Shown one piece after another: positions 6,012 through 13,763 of a stretch of DNA of 13,763 nucleotides. The notes below the pieces were generated by a model, which was given only the letters and a program-made list of their open reading frames with translations, ran no database searches and was not told the DNA's origin. The position numbers and the translations under genes are program-made. Every line of letters begins with the position of its first letter. The stretch's first letter is position 1. Source of the stretch: Deltaproteobacteria bacterium (GTDB taxonomy: Bacteria > Desulfobacterota > Deferrimicrobia > Deferrimicrobiales > Deferrimicrobiaceae); the NCBI GenBank assembly GCA_021802685.1, contig JAJZRM010000025.1:1-13763 (forward strand), read 5' to 3'.

Positions 6012-9000
6012 ATGATCTCCCTCTCCTTCGAACACGTCACCCTTGCCCTCGCGAAGCGCGGGACGCCGCCGTGCGTTCAATGGATGCGCGTCCCGTCGGG
6101 CGCGCGCGCGTTTCTCGCGGCGCGGCTGTTCCGGCGCCTCGACCGGACGATCCTGTACCTGTGCCCCGATGCGAGGGAAGCGGAGGAATCGGCCCGTGAG
6201 CTGGCGGCGTACCTGGGCCCCGGCGACGTGTTGCCGTACCCTTCCGTCGAGGTGGAGCCGTACGAGCCGTCCTCCCCCTATCTTCCGGCGGTCCACGACC
6301 GGATGCGGGCGCTCCACCGGCTTCTCGCGGGGCCCCCCGCCGTCGTGGTGGCCCCCGTGGAGGCGGCGATCGGGAAAACCGTGCCCGCGGAGGTCTTCCT
6401 CGACGCGGTGGAAACGGTCGCCCCGGGGTTCCGGCTGGACATCGAGGCGTTCTCCGCGAAGCTCGTCGCGCTGGGCTACGCCCGCCTGCCCGCCGTGGCC
6501 GATCCGGGGGATTTCGCCGTGCGCGGCGGGATCCTCGACGTGTACAGCCCCGCGCATCTCTTCCCGGCGAGGCTGATCCTGGACGACGACGCGGTCGAAT
6601 CGGTTCGGTGGTTCCACCCGCAGACGCAGCGGACGATCCCTGCGGGTGCGCGCGTCGAGGGGGAGCCGGGTTCGGAAGAGCGGCTGGTCGTCCTTCCGTG
6701 CTCCCAGGTGATCACCCGGGACGCGTTCCTCTCGGCCGCGGGAGCCGGCGGGAATGCGCCGTGGGCGGAAACGATCCGGCAGGGAATCCGCTTCCACGGA
6801 GCGGAGGCCTTGCTGCCGCGGCTCTACGGCTCCGCCGCGCCGGTGTTCTCCCATCTTCCCGAGGGATCCGCGGTGATCGCGGTGGACTCCGTCGCGTGCC
6901 TGTCCGCCGCCCGCGGCGCCTTCGCCGAGGCGGAGGAGAACTGGGCGCTGGCGGGGGAAGAAGCGGGTTACCCGGCGCCCGCGGAACTGGTCGCCCCGGA
7001 GGAGGAACTGGTCGCCGCGCTCTCGGGCGCGCCGCTCCTCGCCTTCGACGGGATCGAAGTCCCCCCTTTCCGGAGGAAGGACCTTCTGCGCGGCGATGCA
7101 GCCGTGGAGGGGAACGAGGACATCCGGCGCAGCACGGCGACCGCGTCCTCGGAAGGGCTCCTCTACCCCCTGGCCACTGAGGCGAGGGCCTGGTGGAAGC
7201 GGGGGGAGAAGCTCATCGTCACGTCCCTGTCCCCCTCCCAGGCGGACCGGATGGAGGATCTCCTCTCCCGGTACGCCCTTCCGCTGTCGAGGACCGACAC
7301 GATCCGCGAGGCCGTCGGGCGGGACCGGGGAGTGTTCCTGTGCTGCTCGGAAGTGACGCGGGGGTTCCGCGCGCCGGAAGCGGGCGTCGCCGTGGTCACG
7401 GAGAGCGAGATCTTCGGAGAGAAGACCCGGGCGCGCCGCGCCCGCCGGGAGGCCGTCGCCGTTCCCGAGGAGTTCTCCCTGGCCGACCTGCGGGTGAACG
7501 ATCCGGCGGTGCACGTGGACCACGGGATCGGGATCTACCGCGGGCTGCTGCGCCGCAAGGCGGCGGGAACGGAAGGGGATTTCCTCGTCCTCGAGTACGC
7601 CGGGGGCGACCGGCTCTTTGTCCCGGTGGAGAAGATGTCCCGGGTGCAGCGGTACGTGGCTTCCGAAGAGGGCGGCGCGGCGCGGCTTTCCCGGCTGGGG
7701 GGCACCGCGTGGCAGCGCGCCCGCCGGAAGGTGCGCGACGAGCTCCTGGCGATGGCTCAGGAGCTGATCGACCTGCAGGCGAAGCGGCAGGTCGCGGAGA
7801 AGCCGCCCGTCACGCCGCCGGACGCGTCTTTTCGGGAATTCGAGGCCGCCTTCCCCCACGAGGAGACGCCGGACCAGGAGGCGGCGATCCGCGCGGTGCT
7901 CGCGGACCTCTCCTCCGGGACGCCTATGGACCGCCTGGTGTGCGGCGACGTGGGATACGGGAAGACGGAGGTGGCGGTGCGGGCCGCCTTCAAGGTCGTC
8001 ATGGAAGGGCGGCAGGCGGCGATCCTCGTCCCTACCACGGTCCTGGCGGAGCAGCACCACCAGACCTTCTCCCGCCGCCTCGCCGGCTACCCCGTCCGGG
8101 TGGAGAACCTCTCCCGCTTCCGGGCGCGGAAGGAGCAATCCGAGGTGGTGAAGGGGCTGGCGAAGGGAACGGTGGACATCGTCATCGGGACGCACCGGCT
8201 GCTCCAGAAAGACGTGAAATTCCATGACCTCGGTCTTGCGGTGATCGACGAGGAGCAGCGGTTCGGCGTGGCCGACAAGGAGAAGCTGAAAAAGCTGCGC
8301 GCCTCGGTGGACGTCCTGACCCTCTCGGCGACCCCGATCCCCCGCACCCTCCATATGGCGTTCTCCGGCCTGCGGGATGTGAGCCTCATCGCCACGCCGC
8401 CGGAGGACCGGCTGTCCATCCGGACCTTCGTCGTCCCGTTTTCCGGGGAGACGATCCGGGAGGCGGTGGAGCGGGAGATCCGGCGGGGGGGACAGGTTTT
8501 CTTCGTGCACAACCGCGTGCAAACGCTGCCGGCGATGGAGCGGTACCTGCGGGAGCTCCTGCCCGACGCCCGGATCGCGGTGGGCCACGGGCAGATGGAA
8601 GAGGAGGGGCTCTCCCGGGCGATGGACGACTTCGCGGCGCGGCGCGCCGACATCCTCCTGTGCACCGCGATCATCGAGGCGGGGCTGGACCTGCCGAACG
8701 CGAACACCATCCTGGTCAACCACGCCCACCGGTTCGGACTGGCGCAGCTGTATCAGCTCCGGGGACGCGTCGGGAGGGACCGGCACCGCGCGTACGCCTA
8801 CTTCCTCGTTCCGAAGGACGTGGGCCTCACGAAGGACGCCGCGAAGCGGCTGGCCGTCCTCGAGGAGCTCACGGAGCTCGGTTCGGGGTTTCGGATCGCG
8901 TCCCACGACCTGGAGATCCGGGGCGCGGGGAACCTGCTGGGGAAGGACCAGTCCGGGCAGATCCACCAGGTGGGTTACGAACTGTACACACAGCTGCTCG

Positions 9001-9494
9001 CCGAGGCGATCGCCGAAATCTCTGGGAAGGCGGCGGCCCAGGAAGAGGAGCCGGAGCTGGACCTGCGGATTCCCGCTTTTCTTCCCGACGATTACATCCC
9101 GGAGGCCGGGGTGCGCCTCGAGTTCTACCGGAAGCTTTCCCTGTCGAAGACCGTGGATGCGGCGGACGAGATCGAGATGGAGCTGCTGGACCGTTTCGGC
9201 CGGCTCCCCCAACCGGCCCGTGCCCTGTGCGACCTCGCGCGGCTGCGCGCCTCGATGCGGGCGGCGGGAGTGGCGGAGTTGAAGCGCGGAGACGGAATGC
9301 TGTTCCTCTCCCTTTCCTCCCATTCGTCCTTCGACCGGGGTAAACTGGTCCAATGGGTGACGAAGGAACGGAAATCGTTCTCCTTTCTGCGTGGAGAGAT
9401 CCTGTCGATGCGGTTGCCCGGAGAGGGACCCCCGGAGGTCCTGTCGGCGGCCAAAAACCTGTTGAACCGCTTCGATACGGGCGGTAGCATATGA
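6012..9494 (+). CDS. mfd: Transcription-repair coupling factor
   Basis: Mfd is an ATP-driven DNA translocase that displaces RNA polymerase stalled at lesions and recruits UvrA. The 1160-residue length is normal. Domains in order: an N-terminal UvrB-like region (about 1-330, including PGDFAVRGGILDVYSP) lacking a working ATP site; the RNA polymerase-interaction domain beginning near DPAVHVDHGIGIY (497-509); the Q-motif FEAAFPHEETPDQ (610-622); Walker A GDVGYGKTE (645-653, Lys651); DEEQ (746-749); motif VI LYQLRGRVGR (913-922); and a C-terminal TRCF domain (about 1000-1110). ATG 6012 was chosen because the in-frame upstream extension to GTG 5943 is encoded by the GTGTCCCCC repeats and is not homologous. 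The Shine-Dalgarno signal is poor (GAAG at 6005-6008, only 3 nt away), so translation may be modest. uvrA, whose product is recruited by Mfd, lies 4 kb downstream on the same strand. Confidence 0.96.
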   Translation: MISLSFEHVTLALAKRGTPPCVQWMRVPSGARAFLAARLFRRLDRTILYLCPDAREAEESARELAAYLGPGDVLPYPSVEVEPYEPSSPYLPAVHDRMRALHRLLAGPPAVVVAPVEAAIGKTVPAEVFLDAVETVAPGFRLDIEAFSAKLVALGYARLPAVADPGDFAVRGGILDVYSPAHLFPARLILDDDAVESVRWFHPQTQRTIPAGARVEGEPGSEERLVVLPCSQVITRDAFLSAAGAGGNAPWAETIRQGIRFHGAEALLPRLYGSAAPVFSHLPEGSAVIAVDSVACLSAARGAFAEAEENWALAGEEAGYPAPAELVAPEEELVAALSGAPLLAFDGIEVPPFRRKDLLRGDAAVEGNEDIRRSTATASSEGLLYPLATEARAWWKRGEKLIVTSLSPSQADRMEDLLSRYALPLSRTDTIREAVGRDRGVFLCCSEVTRGFRAPEAGVAVVTESEIFGEKTRARRARREAVAVPEEFSLADLRVNDPAVHVDHGIGIYRGLLRRKAAGTEGDFLVLEYAGGDRLFVPVEKMSRVQRYVASEEGGAARLSRLGGTAWQRARRKVRDELLAMAQELIDLQAKRQVAEKPPVTPPDASFREFEAAFPHEETPDQEAAIRAVLADLSSGTPMDRLVCGDVGYGKTEVAVRAAFKVVMEGRQAAILVPTTVLAEQHHQTFSRRLAGYPVRVENLSRFRARKEQSEVVKGLAKGTVDIVIGTHRLLQKDVKFHDLGLAVIDEEQRFGVADKEKLKKLRASVDVLTLSATPIPRTLHMAFSGLRDVSLIATPPEDRLSIRTFVVPFSGETIREAVEREIRRGGQVFFVHNRVQTLPAMERYLRELLPDARIAVGHGQMEEEGLSRAMDDFAARRADILLCTAIIEAGLDLPNANTILVNHAHRFGLAQLYQLRGRVGRDRHRAYAYFLVPKDVGLTKDAAKRLAVLEELTELGSGFRIASHDLEIRGAGNLLGKDQSGQIHQVGYELYTQLLAEAIAEISGKAAAQEEEPELDLRIPAFLPDDYIPEAGVRLEFYRKLSLSKTVDAADEIEMELLDRFGRLPQPARALCDLARLRASMRAAGVAELKRGDGMLFLSLSSHSSFDRGKLVQWVTKERKSFSFLRGEILSMRLPGEGPPEVLSAAKNLLNRFDTGGSI
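9462..9490 (+). promoter_or_regulatory. Candidate promoter in the mfd 3' end for the folding-protein operon
   Basis: TTGAAC (9462-9467) and TAGCAT (9485-9490) are separated by exactly 17 nt, with 4 of 6 matches to consensus in each hexamer. The start point would fall near 9497, just after the mfd stop, giving a leader of about 50 nt before the ATG at 9546. This would let the parvulin-pdxA block be transcribed independently of mfd. Confidence 0.4.
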
Positions 9495-9530
9495 GCTCTA
9501 CTGGCGGCGTCCCATCGACATTCCCGGAGC

Positions 9531-9536
9531 AAGGAG
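9531..9536 (+). promoter_or_regulatory. Strong ribosome binding site of the first parvulin gene
   Basis: AAGGAG lies 9 nt before the ATG at 9546. It is the best-placed Shine-Dalgarno site in the second block. It fixes this start and suggests high translation at the head of a transcription unit. Confidence 0.7.
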
Positions 9537-9545
9537 AAGCGTGCA

Positions 9546-10475
9546 ATGCGTAAGATGCTGATTTTCAGCATGATTTGCGCTGTCGTCGCGGCGGCTTGCG
9601 GCGAGGTTCCGGGAAAGGGAACACAGGGAAAGGTTCTCGCCACGGTCGACGGCGAGGCCATCACCGAGGCGACGCTTCTCAAGGAAGTGGAAGGGCTGCC
9701 TCCGTACGTGCGGCCGATCCTCGAAACACCCGCGGGGCGCGCGCGGTTCCTGGAAAGCGTCATCACCCGGGACCTGCTGATGCGGGAGGCGTTGCGCCGC
9801 GGGATCGACCGCCGCCCCGACGTGGCCAACCAGCTTTCGATGAAGCGCAAGTCGATCCTTCTCGAGGCGCTTCTGCGGGAAGTGGCTTCGAAGGCGCCGG
9901 GACTGTCCGACGAGGCGCTTCGCCGGATTTACGATTCTTCCCCGGAACAGTACCGGATCGGAGAACGTGTGAAGGTGAGCCACATGCTCTTCCGCGACAG
10001 GGGCAGGGCGGCGGAGATGCTCCGGCGCGCGAAGTCGGGCGAGCCGTTCGAGGAGCTGATGAAGGAACTCGCCGGCCGCGACGGCGAGGTCGCCGCGGAC
10101 TTGGGGGATATCGAACGCGGGAACTTCGTCAAGGAGTTCGAGACGGCCGCCTTCGCGGCGGCGCCAGGCGAAGTGACGGGTCCCGTGAAGACGACCTACG
10201 GATACCACGTGATCAAGGTGTACGCGAAAAGGCCCGCCGGCATCCGCAGCTTCGAGGAGGTCAAGCCGCAGCTTCTCGCGGAGCAGCGGGAAATCGCGCA
10301 GCGGGAGGCGTTCGAAACGCTGGTCGCCGGCCTGCGGAAATCTTCCGACGTCCGCATCCTGGCCGATCCGGAAGTCGCCGGCGGCGCCAAGGTTCCGCTC
10401 CCCGCCGGGAAGACGCGCCCCGCGGCGAGGGAAGGGAAATCGGACGCGCCGGCGTCCCCGGTTTCCGGGAGATGA
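9546..10475 (+). CDS. Peptidyl-prolyl cis-trans isomerase lipoprotein (PpiC/parvulin type)
   Basis: This 309-residue protein has a hydrophobic N-terminus and a lipobox-like AAAC ending at Cys18, so it is probably membrane-anchored on the periplasmic side. After the anchor comes a SurA-N-like helical chaperone segment, including LATVDGEAITEATLLKEVEG, the usual opening of this family. A parvulin domain follows (about 143-228). Its opening strand VKVSHMLF carries His146 and its closing strand TTYGYHVIKV carries His221, the two conserved histidines of active parvulins. DLGDIERGNFVKEFETAAF is the usual middle segment. It should catalyse proline isomerisation and assist folding of exported or outer-membrane proteins. 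The C-terminus (about 280-309) is a low-complexity Pro/Ala/Lys-rich tail. It is first of three related genes and carries the strongest ribosome binding site. It resembles PrsA-type foldases, but the Gram-negative context argues against using that name. Confidence 0.88.
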   Translation: MRKMLIFSMICAVVAAACGEVPGKGTQGKVLATVDGEAITEATLLKEVEGLPPYVRPILETPAGRARFLESVITRDLLMREALRRGIDRRPDVANQLSMKRKSILLEALLREVASKAPGLSDEALRRIYDSSPEQYRIGERVKVSHMLFRDRGRAAEMLRRAKSGEPFEELMKELAGRDGEVAADLGDIERGNFVKEFETAAFAAAPGEVTGPVKTTYGYHVIKVYAKRPAGIRSFEEVKPQLLAEQREIAQREAFETLVAGLRKSSDVRILADPEVAGGAKVPLPAGKTRPAAREGKSDAPASPVSGR

Positions 10476-10505
10476 CCCCGGCCGGATGCATCGACGCGTA
10501 AACGA

Positions 10506-11462
10506 ATGGAGAGAATGAGCCGTTTCGCCGCGGCCGGGGCCACGCTGGTCGCCGCGCTCGCCGCGTTGCTTTGGTCCTGCTCCCGGGAGCCGTCAGGGCG
10601 GTCCGACGCCGAGATCGTGGTCGCCGAGGTGGACAACACCCCCATCGTTCTCCGGGACGTGAAGAGCGAGATCCTCTCGATGCGCGGTTACTCGCCGACC
10701 CTGGAAGCGCGGGGGGCGGGCCGGGCCGAGGTGACCGAGGCGATCCGCCTGCTGGTCGAGCGGTCCATCGTGTTGCGGGAGGGGAGCCGCCGGGGGGTCG
10801 CGGTTTCCTTCGCCGCCCTCGAGGAGGAAGTGATGCGGTACCGCATCGACTACCCCTCGGGAGGGTTGGAAAAGGCGCTGCTCCTGGTGGGGATAAGCGC
10901 GGAGGAGTGGCGGGAGCGGTTGAGGCGCTCCCTCCTGTACAGGAAATCCGCCGACGCCATCGCATCGTCCCTCGTTTCGGTGACTCCCCAGGAAGTTGCG
11001 GAGGCGTACCGGAAGGAGCGGAAGCCGGCGGACCGTCCGGAGCGGATCCACGTGCGGCAGTACCTCTTCGAATCCGCTTCGCCGGCCGCCGCCGCCCGGG
11101 AGAAGCTTCTCCGGGACGGGGCTCTCGACGGGAACGGCGGGCCCGCCGAAATCGGGGTGGACTTGGGCTACTTTTCCAGGGAGGAACTTCCGCCGGAGCT
11201 TCCCCGGGAACTTTTCCGCCTGGAGGATGGCGGCGTGAGCGAACCGGTCTCCCTGGAAGGGTCGGTGAGCCTCTTCCGGGTCGAAGGGAGGGAACCGGGC
11301 CGCCCCCAGACGTTCGAGTCCGAGGAGGAGCGGATCCGGGAGTCGCTTCTCTCCGCGCGGCGGGAGGCGGCGATCCGCCAGTGGCTCGCCCAGGCCACCG
11401 CGAAGGCGACCGTCAGGATCCGGTCGGACCTCCTGGAAAAACTGGTCGAGGGAAAACCGTGA
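10506..11462 (+). CDS. SurA-like envelope lipoprotein with degenerate parvulin domain
   Basis: This 318-residue protein has a hydrophobic N-terminus ending in LLWSC with Cys25, a plausible but unusual lipobox because Trp is at -2. VVAEVDNTPIVLRDVKSEIL is the typical start of the SurA-type chaperone domain, and a helical region follows (about 70-170). The parvulin-like part (about 180-262) is shortened. The residue aligned with the first catalytic His is Gln185 (IHVRQYLF). The residue aligned with the second is Ser255 (SVSLFRV in place of GYHVIKV). DLGYFSREELPPELPRELF is retained. It probably lacks isomerase activity and acts as a chaperone or partner of its neighbours; that is inference. ATG 10506 has no good Shine-Dalgarno site, and ATG 10515 is an alternative (GGAGAG lies only 1 nt before it). 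It sits 30 nt after the first gene and overlaps the next by 4 nt. Confidence 0.8.
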   Translation: MERMSRFAAAGATLVAALAALLWSCSREPSGRSDAEIVVAEVDNTPIVLRDVKSEILSMRGYSPTLEARGAGRAEVTEAIRLLVERSIVLREGSRRGVAVSFAALEEEVMRYRIDYPSGGLEKALLLVGISAEEWRERLRRSLLYRKSADAIASSLVSVTPQEVAEAYRKERKPADRPERIHVRQYLFESASPAAAAREKLLRDGALDGNGGPAEIGVDLGYFSREELPPELPRELFRLEDGGVSEPVSLEGSVSLFRVEGREPGRPQTFESEEERIRESLLSARREAAIRQWLAQATAKATVRIRSDLLEKLVEGKP

Positions 11463-12436
11463 ACAGGTTGAGGATCGCACGATCGATGGGAATCGGAATC
11501 GCGCTGCTCCTGTGCGCCGCGCCGGCGCATCCCCGCGTGATCGACGGCGTCGTCGCGCTGGTGAACGAGGAACCGATCACTTTCTCCGAGGTGCGGGAGG
11601 AGGTGGCGGAAGGGATGGGGGTCCCGGTGGGCGACGCGGACGCTTTCCTTCGGGAAGAACGCGATCCGGGCACGGTATTGCGGTGGATCCGGGGGCTGGT
11701 CGAATCGGCCCTGATCCGGATGGAGCTGACGAAAAAGGGGCAGGCGGTTTCCGAGGCGGATATCGACCGGGCGGTGGGGTCGGTCCGGAAGGCGAACGGG
11801 GTGGACGAGAAGCAGTTCTCCGAGATCCTCGCCCGGGAGGGGATCACCCTGTCCGCGTACCGCCGCCGGATCCGTTGGCAGATCGAGCGGGGCGCGATCG
11901 TCCGGGCGCGGAAGTTCAAAGAGGTGAGCGTGACGGAGGACGAGGTGCGGGATTATTTCCGGGAGAACTCGGAACGGTTCCTCGTGGACGCGCAGGTCCG
12001 GCTGGAAACGATGTTCTTCCCCCTGTCCTCCGCAGGCGCGGCGGCGGATACCATGGCCCGCGCCCGGTTCGCGGCGCAGCAGGCGTCCGACGCCGTCCGG
12101 TCCGGAAAGACGCTCGCCGAAGCGCTTGAAATCGTCCACGGGACGTTTTCGGGCGCCCGGCTTTTCTCCGGGGATTTCCTCCCGGCGGAGGACCTTCTCC
12201 CGGAGGTGCAGCGCGAGGCCGGCCGGCTTCGGACGGGAGAAGTTTCCCCGCCCTTTTTCACGGAGGCGGGCATGTACATCGTCCGCGTCCTCGAGCGGCG
12301 CGGCGGGAAGCTTGGGGAGTTCGCGGTGGTGAAAGACTCCCTGACCGAGGAGCTGACCGACCGCCGCAGCGAGAAGGCGTTCGCCGACATCATCGAGGAA
12401 CTCAAGAAGTCGGCCTCCATCGACGTTCGGCTCTGA
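11459..12436 (+). CDS. surA: SurA-like periplasmic chaperone with degenerate parvulin domain
   Basis: This 325-residue protein has a signal peptide-like N-terminus (MNRLRIARSMGIGIALLLC, then APAH, a plausible signal peptidase I site) and no lipid-attachment cysteine in the right context, so it is probably soluble in the periplasm. RVIDGVVALVNEEPITFSEV closely matches the opening of SurA. The N-terminal helical domain runs to about 170. The single parvulin-like domain (about 178-280) has Thr184 and Tyr273 where active parvulins have His (VRLETMFF and GMYIVRV). E. coli SurA has two parvulin domains; this has one. SurA chaperone activity resides mainly in the N-terminal domain, so function without isomerase activity is reasonable. 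GTG 11459 overlaps the upstream TGA as GTGA. pdxA follows directly, as surA-pdxA does in enterobacteria, which supports the SurA assignment. The symbol is by similarity of family and context. Confidence 0.75.
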   Translation: MNRLRIARSMGIGIALLLCAAPAHPRVIDGVVALVNEEPITFSEVREEVAEGMGVPVGDADAFLREERDPGTVLRWIRGLVESALIRMELTKKGQAVSEADIDRAVGSVRKANGVDEKQFSEILAREGITLSAYRRRIRWQIERGAIVRARKFKEVSVTEDEVRDYFRENSERFLVDAQVRLETMFFPLSSAGAAADTMARARFAAQQASDAVRSGKTLAEALEIVHGTFSGARLFSGDFLPAEDLLPEVQREAGRLRTGEVSPPFFTEAGMYIVRVLERRGGKLGEFAVVKDSLTEELTDRRSEKAFADIIEELKKSASIDVRL

Positions 12437-12461
12437 CGCCCCGGGCCCGGCGCCGCCCGCC

Positions 12462-13463
12462 ATGCTTCCGAGAATCGCCATCACGATGGGAGACCCCGCG
12501 GGGATCGGGCCGGAGATCGTCGTCCTGGCCCACCGGCGGAGAGAGCTCTTCTCCTGGTGCCTTCCCGTGGTGTACGGAGATCCGGCGATCCTCCGGCGCG
12601 CCTCGCAGGCGGTGGGCGGCCCCTCTCCGGAGATCACGGGCGAGGAGGACATCGGCCCCGGTCGGATCGCGGTGGCCGCCCGGTCCCTCCTCGATCCGAA
12701 AGAGGTCCCCTTCGGCCGTCCGTCCCTCCAAGGTTCCGCCGCGATGGCGGGGTACATCCGGTCCGCGGCGGAGGACGTCCTGTCGGGGAAAGCCGCGGGC
12801 GTGGTCACCTGCCCCGTTACGAAGGAAGGTTTGAAGGCCGCGGGGATCCCCTTCCCGGGCCACACGGAGTACCTGGCCCACCTGTGCGGGACCCCCGACG
12901 TGGTGATGATGCTGGCGGGCGACCGGCTCCGGGTGGCCCTTGCGACGATCCACGTGGCGTTGCGGCGCGCCCTGGAACTTCTTTCCCCCGCCCTCATCGA
13001 AAAGACCGTGAAGATCACGGACGCTTTTTTCCGGCGGCACATGGGGACGCCGGCCCCCCGGATCGCCGTCGCCGGCGTCAATCCCCATGCGGGCGAGGGG
13101 GGGATGTTCGGCGACGAGGAATCCCGGCTGGTGGCGCCCGCGGTCGCCGCCTGCCGGGCGGCGGGGATCGACGCCTCGGGGCCGTATCCTCCCGACACGG
13201 TTTTTTACCGGGCGTACCGCGGGGCGTTCGACGTGGTCGTCGCCATGACCCACGACCATGGGTTGATCCCGCTGAAGATGGTCCATTTCGAAGACGGGGT
13301 GAACGTGACGATGGGGCTCCCCATCGTACGGACCTCCGTGGACCACGGCACCGCGTACGACATCGCCGGGAAGGGGACGGCGGACCCGGCGAGCCTCCTG
13401 GCCGCCGTGCGGATGGCCGCGGGGATGGCCCGCCCCGGCGGGGGACGAGCGAAGGCGGTGTAG
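12462..13463 (+). CDS. pdxA: 4-hydroxythreonine-4-phosphate dehydrogenase
   Basis: PdxA oxidises 4-phosphohydroxy-L-threonine with NAD, leading to 3-amino-1-hydroxyacetone phosphate for PdxJ in pyridoxal phosphate synthesis. The 333-residue length is typical. ITMGDPAGIGPEI at the N-terminus, TCPVTKEGL (116-124), the substrate-binding GHTEYLA (133-139) and TSVDHGTAYDIAGKG (291-305) are strong signatures. The metal ligands are His164, His209 (VNPHAGE) and His264 (MTHDHGLIP). Their 45 and 55 residue spacing is identical to E. coli His166/211/266. The last motif reads HDHG rather than the more common HDQG. The start has no clear Shine-Dalgarno site; the 25-nt gap is GC-rich and contains the palindrome CCGGGCCCGG, so translation may depend on coupling to surA. 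uvrA starts 2 nt after its stop. Confidence 0.96.
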   Translation: MLPRIAITMGDPAGIGPEIVVLAHRRRELFSWCLPVVYGDPAILRRASQAVGGPSPEITGEEDIGPGRIAVAARSLLDPKEVPFGRPSLQGSAAMAGYIRSAAEDVLSGKAAGVVTCPVTKEGLKAAGIPFPGHTEYLAHLCGTPDVVMMLAGDRLRVALATIHVALRRALELLSPALIEKTVKITDAFFRRHMGTPAPRIAVAGVNPHAGEGGMFGDEESRLVAPAVAACRAAGIDASGPYPPDTVFYRAYRGAFDVVVAMTHDHGLIPLKMVHFEDGVNVTMGLPIVRTSVDHGTAYDIAGKGTADPASLLAAVRMAAGMARPGGGRAKAV

Positions 13464-13465
13464 CC

Positions 13466-13763
13466 GTGGCGCTTGACCGGATCGTCGTGCGCGGCGCGCG
13501 CGAGCACAATCTCAAGAACATCGACGTGGAGATCCCCCGGGACCGGCTCGTGGTCGTCACGGGGGTTTCCGGATCGGGGAAGTCGTCGCTGGCGTTCGAC
13601 ACGATCTACGCGGAGGGGCAGCGCCGGTACGTCGAGTCGCTCTCCGCCTACGCCCGGCAATTCCTCGAGCAGATGGAGAAGCCCGACGTCGACGTGATCG
13701 AGGGACTCTCCCCCGCCATCTCGATCGAGCAGAAATCGGTCGGCAAGAACCCCCGGTCCACCG
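13466..13763 (+). CDS. uvrA: Excinuclease ABC subunit A, N-terminal part (3' end outside window)
   Basis: UvrA is the damage-recognition ATPase of nucleotide excision repair; it loads UvrB and is recruited by Mfd at stalled polymerases. The 99 complete codons visible are the first part of ATP-binding domain I. REHNLKNIDVEIPRDRLVVV leads into Walker A GVSGSGKSS (Lys39), followed by LAFDTIYAEGQRRYVESLSA and YARQFLEQM. SIEQKSVGKNPRST near the window edge is the conserved UvrA stretch before the first zinc-finger region. The GTG start is supported by GAAGG (13451-13455) 10 nt upstream and by alignment to UvrA N-termini. It follows pdxA by 2 nt, so it may be co-transcribed with the folding-protein block. 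The rest, including both zinc modules and the second ATPase, lies beyond the window. Confidence 0.97.
   Translation, partial: MALDRIVVRGAREHNLKNIDVEIPRDRLVVVTGVSGSGKSSLAFDTIYAEGQRRYVESLSAYARQFLEQMEKPDVDVIEGLSPAISIEQKSVGKNPRST

Noticed and set aside
4665..9353. Minus-strand open frame of over 1500 codons antisense to gpsA, nadA and mfd
   Set aside because: It lies opposite three clear + strand genes, including the intergenic repeats, and its sequence is His/Arg/Asp/Pro-rich without recognisable domains. Long antisense frames are expected where GC-rich third codon positions remove stop codons.
10571..11458. In-frame upstream extension of the SurA-like gene
   Set aside because: It is the second parvulin gene read out of frame. 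A signal peptide begins at GTG 11459, which overlaps the previous stop as GTGA.

Overview
The window is a GC-rich stretch of bacterial chromosome in which every supported gene lies on the + strand. Gene content and order suggest a Desulfobacterota/Desulfuromonadota-type (former Deltaproteobacteria) genome: gyrA followed by a TPR lipoprotein and gpsA, and mfd followed by several parvulin-type proteins. This placement rests on remembered gene order and protein character, not on a search, so it is only moderately supported. No phage, insertion-sequence transposase, CRISPR array or rRNA/tRNA gene was found.

Layout. The 3' end of ilvD (1-531, cut by the window edge) is followed by a short gap with candidate promoters and then gyrA (648-3080). 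Tightly packed behind gyrA are a TPR-repeat lipoprotein (3084-3914), gpsA (3911-4927) and nadA (4932-5861), with gaps of 3-4 nt or a 4-nt overlap; this looks like one operon. A 150-nt gap follows (5862-6011). It holds a long imperfect hairpin and repeated copies of an AGAGTGTCCCCC-type motif, resembling REP elements linked to IS200-like/RAYT transposases.

The second block starts with mfd (6012-9494), the transcription-repair coupling factor. A candidate promoter lies in the end of mfd. Behind it come three consecutive SurA/parvulin-type envelope folding proteins (9546-10475, 10506-11462, 11459-12436), then pdxA (12462-13463) and the first 99 codons of uvrA (13466 to the window end).

How the genes fit together. 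The first block combines DNA topology (GyrA), membrane phospholipid precursor supply (GpsA), NAD synthesis (NadA) and an envelope lipoprotein. The second pairs two nucleotide excision repair proteins that act together (Mfd and UvrA) around a periplasmic protein-folding module and a vitamin B6 enzyme. The surA-pdxA adjacency matches the well-known enterobacterial arrangement. Within the folding module only the first protein keeps both conserved parvulin histidines; the other two appear to have lost them and may act only as chaperones.

This is mostly ordinary housekeeping DNA. The points worth a second look are the REP-like element upstream of mfd, the parvulin trio with degenerate active sites, Asn at the quinolone-critical position 83 of GyrA, and an atypical stretch in ilvD at the window edge. 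I found no convincing evidence of an undescribed system.
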